8,764 bases of DNA from Thermoanaerobaculia bacterium (GTDB taxonomy: Bacteria > Acidobacteriota > Thermoanaerobaculia > UBA5066). Below, piece after piece: positions 1 to 5,793 of this stretch (its first letter is position 1; every line of letters starts with the position of its first letter). A program made the translations under genes and the position numbers. The stretch is from the NCBI GenBank assembly GCA_023717585.1, contig JAMQPJ010000546.1, forward strand, positions 1 through 8,764, read 5' to 3'. The notes under the pieces were generated by a model that made no database searches, was not told the origin of the DNA, and saw nothing but the letters and a program-made list of their open reading frames with translations.

Positions 1-997
1 CCGGAGCGACGGGAGGCGCCCTCCTCAGGAGGAACATGCCAGCGGCGCCGAGGGCGAGGCCGACCGCACACGCCACCGCGAACGTTCCGCGGGGATCCCG
101 TTTCGGGCGGGCCTCGGGCACGGCGACGGCCGCCGACTGAGACGGACCCGAGTTCTCCAGGGCGAACGCGAGGTCCTGCGCGGACTGGAACCGCTTTTCG
201 GGCTGCTTCTCGAGGCAACGCGCGACGATCTGCGAGAGCGCCGGCGCCACGGCAGGCGCGGCCTCCGCGAGCGGCGGAGGCTCGTGCCTGAGGATCGCGG
301 TCATCGTCTCGGCCGTCGTCACGGCCCGGAACGGGTTCTTCCCCCCGAGCAGCTCGTAGAGGATGGTCCCGAGCGCGAAGATGTCCGAGCGCGAATCGAC
401 GGGCTCCCCGCGCACCTGTTCGGGCGACATGTAGCCCACCGTCCCGAAGACGGCGCCCGCTTCCGTCAGGAGCGAACGCGTCCCGGCCGACGTGAGGTCG
501 TCACCGGCGCCGGCCTGCGGGGAGAGCTTCGCGAGGCCGAAGTCGAGGATCTTGACCCGGCCGTCCCTAGACACGACGACGTTCTCGGGCTTGAGGTCCC
601 GGTGCACGATGCCCCGATCGTGGGCCGCCGCGAGGCCGCGGGCGATCTGCGCCGCGACGTCGAGCGTCGCGCGGGCAGACAGACCCCCGGACTTCATTCG
701 CTCGCGCAGCGTCACGCCTGCGACGAGCTCCATGACGAGGAGGTGTCTCCCCTCACTTTCTTCGAATGAATAGATGGCGGCGATTCCGGGATGATTGAGC
801 GCTGCGAGCAGCCGCGCCTCCCGCTCGAAGCGCGCTCGCCTCTCTTCACTTTCAAAGAACTCTTCCGGCAGGACCTTTACCGCGACCTCACGATGGAGGC
901 GAGGGTCTTTCGCGCGGTAGACCTCCCCCATCCCGCCCGCACCGAGCGGTCCGAGCACCTCGTAGGAGCCCAGCCGGGACCCGACCGCGAGACTCAA
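1..997 (-). CDS. Membrane-anchored Ser/Thr protein kinase, PknB-like (N-terminal part, runs off the window)
   Basis: Hanks-type protein kinase that phosphorylates Ser/Thr on unknown targets. The 332 visible codons show a complete kinase domain at about residues 12-275: glycine loop GAGGMGEVY (19-27), ATP-binding Lys41 in VAVK, alpha-C Glu60, catalytic loop HRDLKPEN (132-139, Asp134), DFG (152-154), SPE in the APE position (190-192) and the structural Asp204. A Pro/Arg-rich linker is followed by one hydrophobic segment at about 305-324, so the kinase domain is cytoplasmic and the missing C-terminus would lie outside the membrane; in relatives this part is often TolB/WD40-like repeats or TPRs. 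The start is taken as TTG at 997, because an in-frame TAG, which is the stop of the upstream gene, lies 12 bases earlier and no ATG or GTG lies between that stop and the kinase domain. I see no convincing Shine-Dalgarno sequence, so coupling to the upstream gene is plausible. Kinase identity is very sure; target and regulation are unknown. Confidence 0.93.
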   Translation of the reverse strand, partial: MSLAVGSRLGSYEVLGPLGAGGMGEVYRAKDPRLHREVAVKVLPEEFFESEERRARFEREARLLAALNHPGIAAIYSFEESEGRHLLVMELVAGVTLRERMKSGGLSARATLDVAAQIARGLAAAHDRGIVHRDLKPENVVVSRDGRVKILDFGLAKLSPQAGAGDDLTSAGTRSLLTEAGAVFGTVGYMSPEQVRGEPVDSRSDIFALGTILYELLGGKNPFRAVTTAETMTAILRHEPPPLAEAAPAVAPALSQIVARCLEKQPEKRFQSAQDLAFALENSGPSQSAAVAVPEARPKRDPRGTFAVACAVGLALGAAGMFLLRRAPPVAP

Positions 998-1009
998 TCT
1001 GCCGAGAGT

Positions 1010-1591
1010 CTAGACCGCTCGCCCCGCCAGGGGCGCGCGTTCCGAGTCCGCGAACGCCGGATTCCGGGCGGCGAACGATCGCCGGATCTCGTCCTTGGGC
1101 GGGATCGCCGGCCATACAGGGATCACGTGGCGAAACCAGTGGCTCTCGACGTTCGAGCGGAAATACGCCTCGTGCTCCCACTCGACCTCGGCCATCTCGA
1201 GAAGGCACTCCACGAACTCCGGGTGCCCGCACGCGACCGCGAAGTCGGCGCCGTCCTCGTACTCCTTCACGTTGTGGCTCTCGAGCCTGCCCGCGCCGTA
1301 CATCGGGACGTACCAGCCGCCGACCCGGCAGAGGATCGCGATCGTCTTGCCTATCCAGAGGAACTTCCGCTCGAGGACCGGATCGGGCGCCTCGCCCATC
1401 GCGGCGAGCATCTCCCCCACCTGCTTTCGGTGGACCCACTCCTCGTCCTCGATCTTCCGAATCCGGGCCTTCTCCTCCGGATCGGACACGGACGCCGCGT
1501 GGCCGCGGTAGGCGTGACCCGCCGCCAGCTCCCCCGCGTGCGCGTGACGGAGGACGCCCACAAAAAGGGCGCGCGCGGAATCCCCGTCCAT
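1010..1591 (-). CDS. COQ7-like ferritin-fold di-iron protein of unknown substrate
   Basis: 193 residues. I do not recognise a characterised orthologue, but the residue pattern fits a ferritin-like di-iron helical bundle, closest in style to the COQ7 (demethoxyubiquinone hydroxylase) group. Helix 1 carries HAHAGELAAGHAYRG with Glu21. Helix 2 has ExxH at Glu51-His54. Helix 3 has Glu104. Helix 4 has a second ExxH at Glu137-His140. This gives the full E, ExxH, E, ExxH ligand set. A hydrophobic stretch at about 77-95 could sit on a membrane, as in COQ7. Its ATG overlaps the last base of the preceding phosphorylase stop (TGATG), so translation is probably coupled and the start is well determined. 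The fold and metal site are inferred from motif spacing. The reaction (hydroxylase, oxidase, peroxide handling or other) cannot be told from sequence, and nothing in it points to nucleosides. Confidence 0.8.
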   Translation of the reverse strand: MDGDSARALFVGVLRHAHAGELAAGHAYRGHAASVSDPEEKARIRKIEDEEWVHRKQVGEMLAAMGEAPDPVLERKFLWIGKTIAILCRVGGWYVPMYGAGRLESHNVKEYEDGADFAVACGHPEFVECLLEMAEVEWEHEAYFRSNVESHWFRHVIPVWPAIPPKDEIRRSFAARNPAFADSERAPLAGRAV

Positions 1592-2901
1592 CAAAGAACG
1601 CCGACGACGAAGGGCAGAGACTCGACGGCCGTCCCCACAGGCGCGATGGTGAAGCACGCCGCGAGCCTGTCGAAGAAATCCGCCTTCGGCTTCGCGGTCG
1701 GCCCGAGCTCGACGACGAGGAGCGGCTCGCCCTTCTCCACGGGTTCGCCCGGCTTTTTCTTCACCCGGAAACCCGAGGCCGGGTCGATCACGTCGTCCTT
1801 CTTCGTCCGCCCGCAACCGAGCTCGATCGCCAGGAGTCCGACCTCGCGCGTCGCGATCCGGGCGACGACGCCGGCGGCGGGAGCGGAAACGTCGCGGCGC
1901 GAGGCCGGCTGAGGGAGGCGCTTCAGGTCGTCACAGACGCCGGCGTCTCCACCCTGCGCCGCGACGAGCTTCGCGAAGACCTCGAGCGCCCGCCCGTCGG
2001 AAAGGGCGGCGTTCAGGCGGCGGCGAGCTTCCTTCGCGCTCGTCTCGAGGCCCGCCGCGAGGACGAGGTCGGCGCCGAGAAGAAGCGTGTTCTCCCGGAG
2101 GTCGGCCGGCCCCTCGCCGCCCAGCATCCGGATCGACTCCGCGACCTCGTTCGCGTTCCCGACCGCCTCGCCGATCGGTCGGTCCATCGCCGTGAGATAC
2201 CCAGAGGCCTTGCGGCCCGTCGCGCGCGTCGTCTCGACGAGAGCCCTCCCGAGGCGCTCGGCGTCCTTCGGATCAGCCATGAAGGCGCCGTTTCCGGTCT
2301 TCACGTCGAAGACGACGGCGGCAGCTCCGGTCGCGAGCTTCTTGGAGAGGAACGACGCCGTGATGAGAGGAATCGACTCGACGGTGCCGGTCACGTCGCG
2401 GAGGGCGTAGAGGCGCCGGTCGGCCGGGGCGATGGAGTCCGTCTGCCCGATGAGCGCGCAGCCGACCGTGTCGAGGAGGCGGTCGAAAGCGGCCTTCGGC
2501 AGTCCCGTCTTGAAGCCGGGGATCGCCTCGAGCTTGTCGAGCGTGCCACCCGTGTGCCCGAGGCCGCGGCCCGACATCATCCCGGCCTTGACGCCCACGG
2601 CCGCGAGGAGCGGCGCGAGAACCAGAGTCGCCTTGTCGCCCACACCGCCCGTCGAGTGCTTGTCGGCCACGAACCCGTGCCGCGAAAGATCCCAGGTTTC
2701 CCCGGACTTCATCATCGCGAAGGTGAGGGCGGCCGACTCGGCGGTCGTCATGCCCCGGCAGCAGACGGCCATCAGGAACGCCGCCGCCTGCTCGTCCGTG
2801 ATGGCGCCGTCGGTGACGCCCGACACGAAGGCCGCGATCTCGGCGTCCGACAGCTCGCCGCCGTCGCGCTTCTTGACGATCGTGCGCACGAAGAGGCTCA
2901 T
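1591..2901 (-). CDS. deoA: Pyrimidine nucleoside phosphorylase / thymidine phosphorylase
   Basis: Cytoplasmic phosphorolysis of thymidine, deoxyuridine and possibly uridine to free base plus (deoxy)ribose-1-phosphate. 436 residues, normal for the family (about 430-440). The phosphate-binding segment KHSTGGVGDK lies at 81-90. The family signature SGRGLGHTGGTLDKLE spans 110-125. The pyrimidine-binding set is Arg168, Ser183 and Lys187, corresponding as I recall to Arg171/Ser186/Lys190 of the E. coli enzyme. The C-terminal PYNP domain includes RTKKDDVIDP and a lipoyl-like KPGEPVEKGEPLL stretch. The ATG at 2901 overlaps the amidohydrolase stop (ATGA), with AGGGGA about 10 bases upstream. A longer in-frame upstream extension exists but lies inside the amidohydrolase gene and is rejected. 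Whether it is strictly thymidine-specific (DeoA) or also uses uridine (Pdp) cannot be settled here. No separate uridine phosphorylase is visible, which mildly favours broad specificity. Confidence 0.95.
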   Translation of the reverse strand: MSLFVRTIVKKRDGGELSDAEIAAFVSGVTDGAITDEQAAAFLMAVCCRGMTTAESAALTFAMMKSGETWDLSRHGFVADKHSTGGVGDKATLVLAPLLAAVGVKAGMMSGRGLGHTGGTLDKLEAIPGFKTGLPKAAFDRLLDTVGCALIGQTDSIAPADRRLYALRDVTGTVESIPLITASFLSKKLATGAAAVVFDVKTGNGAFMADPKDAERLGRALVETTRATGRKASGYLTAMDRPIGEAVGNANEVAESIRMLGGEGPADLRENTLLLGADLVLAAGLETSAKEARRRLNAALSDGRALEVFAKLVAAQGGDAGVCDDLKRLPQPASRRDVSAPAAGVVARIATREVGLLAIELGCGRTKKDDVIDPASGFRVKKKPGEPVEKGEPLLVVELGPTAKPKADFFDRLAACFTIAPVGTAVESLPFVVGVL

Positions 2902-4385
2902 TTCGCGATCGTCCCCTTGAGCGAAGCGGCGATCCGGCTCCGCCATTCCTCCGCCTCGCACAGCGTCTTCGCCGCGTCGACGGTGCGAACCGTCCTGCCG
3001 TCCCAGAGGACGCGCCCTTCGACCATCGTCAGGCACACGTCCTCTTGCTTGACGGCATAGACGAGCGTCGAGAAGACATCCCACAGCGGCTGCGTTCGCG
3101 GCCCCGAGAGGTCCACCGCGACGAGGTCCGCGCGTTTGCCGGTTTCGAGCGAGCCGATCCGGTCGTCGAGCTTCATCGCGCGCGCGGCTTCGATGGTCGC
3201 CATTCTGAGGAGATCTCGCGCGGGCAGGACCGTCGGGTCGCCGGAAGAAACCTTAGCCAGCTTTCCGGCGAAGTCCATCGCCTCCCACATGTCGTGGTCG
3301 TTGTTCGACCCGGCGACGCCGTCTGTTCCGAGGCCGACGGCGATGCCCGCCTTCCTCGCGGCGACGACGGGCGCGATACCCGAGGCCAGCTTCATGTTCG
3401 ACTCGGGGTTGTGCGCAAGACCGACGTGGCGCTCGGCGAGGAGACGGATGTCGTCCGCGTCCAGCCAGACCCCGTGGGCGGCGAGCACGCTCGGGCCGAG
3501 GAAGCCGATCGACTCGAGCCACTTCGTCGGAGTCATCCCGTGCTTCTCCGCGATCTGCTTTTGCTCGTCCTTCGTCTCGGAGAGGTGGATGAGAAGAGGC
3601 GCCTTGAACTCGAGCGCGAGGTCGCGGGCCGCGAGGAGCGATTCCTTCGCGTTCGTGTACGGCGCGTGCGGCGCGACCGCCGCGACGACGCGCGGGTGGC
3701 CCTTCCACTTCTCGAGGAACGCACGCGTCACCGTGATCGACTCGGCAAGGTCCTTGTGGTCCGGCACCGGGAAGTCGAGCCACGTCTCCCCGAGGACGGC
3801 GCGAAGGCCGCACGCGTCCACCGCCTCGGCGACGTCCGACTCGAAGTAGTACATGTCCGCGAACGTCGTCGTCCCGCCCCGGATCATCTCCAGGCACGCG
3901 AGCGTCGTCCCGGCCTTCACGAACGCCGGAGAGACGTTCTTCCCCTCGGCCGGGAATATGAATCTCGTGAGCCACTCCATGAGCGGCAGGTCGTCCGCGA
4001 TGCCCCGGAACAGGCTCATCGCGGCGTGCGTGTGTGTGTTGATCAGCCCGGGGAGCACGACGGAATGAGGACGGGAGATCTTTTGCTTCGGAGAATAAAC
4101 AGAAAGAAGCTCGGAAGGGGTGCCGACCGCGACGATCCCGCCCTTCGAAATCGCGACGGCTCCGGGGGAGAAGACGCGATCCGAACCGTCCATCGTCACG
4201 ACCCACCCTGCCGTCACGAGTGTGTCGATCGAAGAGACCCGGGACACCGAAGATTTCTGCTTAGAAGGCGCGTGCGGGGTCTCGGCTCCCGGGGCCAGCG
4301 AAGCCGCGAGGGTCATGGCGGCGCACGCCAAAGCGCAAACCGAGGCGCGCCTCGCGCGCGTCGGCGGTTCCCCACCCCTATTCAC
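2898..4385 (-). CDS. TrzA/MtaD-type amidohydrolase (adenosine, methylthioadenosine or SAH deaminase-like) with signal-like leader
   Basis: Metal-dependent deaminase of the amidohydrolase superfamily. From the GTG start (495 residues) the metal and catalytic residues are His118 and His120 (INTHTHAAMSLFRG), His267 with Glu270 (HLSET), His304 (LAAHGVW) and Asp355 (GLGTDGVAGSNND). LPLMEWL, GGTTTFADMYYF and NPESNMKL match the 5'-methylthioadenosine/S-adenosylhomocysteine deaminase branch as I recall it. In this operon the likely job is deaminating adenosine-type nucleosides to inosine-type ones. About 50 residues precede the usual family start: a basic stretch (RARR, 10-13), a hydrophobic Ala-rich core (14-31) and Ala-Pro-Gly-Ala before Glu35. 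This resembles a Sec signal peptide, and no lipobox is present. The start is uncertain. GTG 4385 is used here. TTG 4391 has GAAGAGA at better spacing (5 bases). GTG 4247 would remove the leader. The exact substrate is not provable from sequence. Confidence 0.88.
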   Translation of the reverse strand: MNRGGEPPTRARRASVCALACAAMTLAASLAPGAETPHAPSKQKSSVSRVSSIDTLVTAGWVVTMDGSDRVFSPGAVAISKGGIVAVGTPSELLSVYSPKQKISRPHSVVLPGLINTHTHAAMSLFRGIADDLPLMEWLTRFIFPAEGKNVSPAFVKAGTTLACLEMIRGGTTTFADMYYFESDVAEAVDACGLRAVLGETWLDFPVPDHKDLAESITVTRAFLEKWKGHPRVVAAVAPHAPYTNAKESLLAARDLALEFKAPLLIHLSETKDEQKQIAEKHGMTPTKWLESIGFLGPSVLAAHGVWLDADDIRLLAERHVGLAHNPESNMKLASGIAPVVAARKAGIAVGLGTDGVAGSNNDHDMWEAMDFAGKLAKVSSGDPTVLPARDLLRMATIEAARAMKLDDRIGSLETGKRADLVAVDLSGPRTQPLWDVFSTLVYAVKQEDVCLTMVEGRVLWDGRTVRTVDAAKTLCEAEEWRSRIAASLKGTIAK

Positions 4386-4444
4386 CTTCAAAGAAATCTC
4401 TTCTTCTCCTTCTCTTTCTCTTTCCAGCTTTTTCTCTCTATCCC
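4386..4444 (-). promoter_or_regulatory. Polypurine leader between cytidine deaminase and amidohydrolase
   Basis: This is the only sizeable gap inside the operon (59 bases). On the transcribed-sense strand it is almost all A and G. On the plus strand there is an unbroken 29-base pyrimidine run at 4397-4425 and a 12-base run at 4428-4439. It contains several Shine-Dalgarno-like hexamers: AAGGAG at 4411-4406 and GAAGAGA at 4403-4397, the latter 5 bases before TTG 4391 and 11 before GTG 4385. It is far richer in A/T than the flanking genes. The likely role is an unstructured ribosome-loading leader for the amidohydrolase. No hairpin or promoter is evident. Confidence 0.5.
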
Positions 4445-4864
4445 TCACTTCGGCCCCTCGAACTCGAAGGGCAGCGGGAGCAGCGTCGCCAGCCTCATGC
4501 GGCTGACGACGCGCGCGGGCGTCGCGAGGACGACGTCGATGTCGCGGCACTGGTCCCACAGCACCTGGCGGCACGCGCCGCACGGCGCGGCGGGCGGGTC
4601 GGCGTCCGTCACGACCGCGACCGCCCGGAACTTCCGTGTCCCCTCCGAGATCGCCTTGAAGACGGCCGTCCTCTCGCCGCACACCGTCAGGCCGTAGGAA
4701 GCCGATTCGACGTTGCACCCGCCGAAAATCGTGCCGTCCTCCGCGAGCAGCGCGGCGCCCACCCGGAAACCGGAGTAGGGAGCGGAGGCGTTCTCACGCG
4801 CCTTCCGCGCCGCGTCGACGAGGCGTCTCTCCTCGTCCGCCGACAGGGGCCGGGCGCCGCTCAC
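4445..4864 (-). CDS. cdd: Cytidine deaminase (homotetrameric type)
   Basis: Zinc-dependent deamination of cytidine and deoxycytidine to uridine and deoxyuridine in the cytoplasm, feeding the pyrimidine phosphorylase further down the operon. 139 residues, the size of the short tetrameric class. Motifs: PYSGFRVGAALL (29-40) for substrate binding, CNVESASYG (50-58), zinc ligand Cys62 with catalytic Glu64 in CGERTA, and zinc ligands Cys95 and Cys98 in PCGACRQ. Three cysteines as ligands is the tetramer pattern. The start is GTG at 4864, overlapping the stop of the purine phosphorylase by four bases (GTGA), which indicates translational coupling. A longer in-frame reading upstream lies inside the phosphorylase gene and is out of keeping with the family length. 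The next gene is separated by the polypurine leader. Function is very sure. Confidence 0.96.
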   Translation of the reverse strand: MSGARPLSADEERRLVDAARKARENASAPYSGFRVGAALLAEDGTIFGGCNVESASYGLTVCGERTAVFKAISEGTRKFRAVAVVTDADPPAAPCGACRQVLWDQCRDIDVVLATPARVVSRMRLATLLPLPFEFEGPK

Positions 4865-5781
4865 GTTCTCTTCGCCTTCTTCCCCCGCGCTTTCGCGCGA
4901 GCCTTCGGGCGCACGACGGGGCGGGCGACCGGCCGGAAAGCGTCCTCCGTGGCGCCCGAGCGTCCGGTGCCGAGCGCCTGGACGAGGGCCGTCAGGAGGC
5001 GGACGAAGTCGCCCTTCACCCGCTGCGTCGTCTCGAGGACTTCTTTGTGGTCGAGCTTCTGCTTGAGGACTCCGGCCGCCATGTTCGTGATGCACGAAAT
5101 GCCGAGGACCCCGACGCCCATCTGGTTGAGCGCGATGACCTCGGGCACCGTGGACATTCCTACCGCGTGCGCTCCGCACTTTCGGAAGGCCCGGATCTCG
5201 GCGGGGGTCTCGTACGAAGGCCCGTGAACGCCGACGTACACCCCGTGCCTCAGCGGCACGTGCTGGCGCCTCGCGACCGCGAGCGCGAGCGTCCTGAGGT
5301 CCTTGCGGTATGCGTCCGACATATCGGGGAATCGCGGCCCGAGGTCTTCGTCGTTCGCTCCCACGAGAGGATTCGTTCCGAAGCCGTTGATGTGGTCGTC
5401 GATGAGCATGAGGTTGCCGGACTTGAACGACTTGTCGATGCCGCCCGCGGCATTCGTCACGATCACCGTACGGCAGCCGAGAAGGCCGAGCACGCGCGCC
5501 GGGAAGACGACAGCCGCCATCTTGTGGCCTTCATAGAAGTGGACCCGCCCCGAAAGGACGACCGTCGGAACGCCGCGCACCGTTCCCGCCACGAGCGCTC
5601 CCGAATGCCCGACGACCGCCGAAGCCGGGAATCCCGGAATGCTCCCGTACGGGATCGTGACGTGGTCGTCGACGCCGTCGGCGAAGTCGCCGAGGCCCGA
5701 CCCCAGGATCACGCCGACGAGCGGCGGATGCGGCAGCCTGCCGCGCAGCCACTCGGCGGCGGCCACGAGCTTGGAATCCAT
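4861..5781 (-). CDS. punA: Purine nucleoside phosphorylase, trimeric PunA/DeoD-II type, with basic C-terminal tail
   Basis: Phosphorolysis of inosine, guanosine and deoxy forms to base plus (deoxy)ribose-1-phosphate. 306 residues; the family norm is about 270-280. Motifs: phosphate loop ILGSGLGDF (25-33, Ser28), SGRVHFYEGH (77-86), TNAAGG (109-114), GPSYETPAEI (187-196, Glu191), Met209 in GMSTVPE, and ITNMAAG with Asn233. Glu191 and Asn233 correspond to the Glu201/Asn243 pair of human PNP, which marks 6-oxopurine specificity and poor use of adenosine. Residues 271-306 lie beyond the conserved domain, and 283-306 hold 11 Arg/Lys with no acidic residue, in Arg-Pro and Ala-Lys/Arg steps. The ATG at 5781 has a well-placed AGGAG. 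The gene follows the transporter by 10 bases and overlaps the cytidine deaminase start. Confidence 0.96.
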   Translation of the reverse strand: MDSKLVAAAEWLRGRLPHPPLVGVILGSGLGDFADGVDDHVTIPYGSIPGFPASAVVGHSGALVAGTVRGVPTVVLSGRVHFYEGHKMAAVVFPARVLGLLGCRTVIVTNAAGGIDKSFKSGNLMLIDDHINGFGTNPLVGANDEDLGPRFPDMSDAYRKDLRTLALAVARRQHVPLRHGVYVGVHGPSYETPAEIRAFRKCGAHAVGMSTVPEVIALNQMGVGVLGISCITNMAAGVLKQKLDHKEVLETTQRVKGDFVRLLTALVQALGTGRSGATEDAFRPVARPVVRPKARAKARGKKAKRT

Positions 5782-5788
5782 CGCGTGT

Positions 5789-5793
5789 CTCCT
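5789..5793 (-). promoter_or_regulatory. Shine-Dalgarno of the purine phosphorylase, overlapping the transporter stop
   Basis: AGGAG lies 7 bases before the ATG at 5781, and its first two bases fall within the TAG stop of the transporter gene. It fixes the start codon and suggests that ribosomes ending on the transporter re-initiate here. Confidence 0.8.

Noticed and set aside
848..861. Short match (TTCAAAGAA) between the kinase gene and the sequence near 4387-4395
   Set aside because: Only about ten bases, one copy within kinase coding sequence; consistent with chance.
4262..4385. Lipoprotein signal on the amidohydrolase leader
   Set aside because: Cys17 and Cys21 are present, but neither has a fitting lipobox before it; an ordinary signal peptide fits better.
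3045..4697. Plus-strand open frame of 550 codons opposite the amidohydrolase
   Set aside because: The product is almost all Arg, Asp, Glu, His and Gly with no motif. It is antisense to a gene with all catalytic residues intact and is typical of GC-rich shadow frames.
4386..4718. Long N-terminal extension of the amidohydrolase reaching back through cytidine deaminase
   Set aside because: It lies in a different frame within a well-supported cdd gene and reads as Arg-rich noise; the gene more likely begins at 4385 or 4391.
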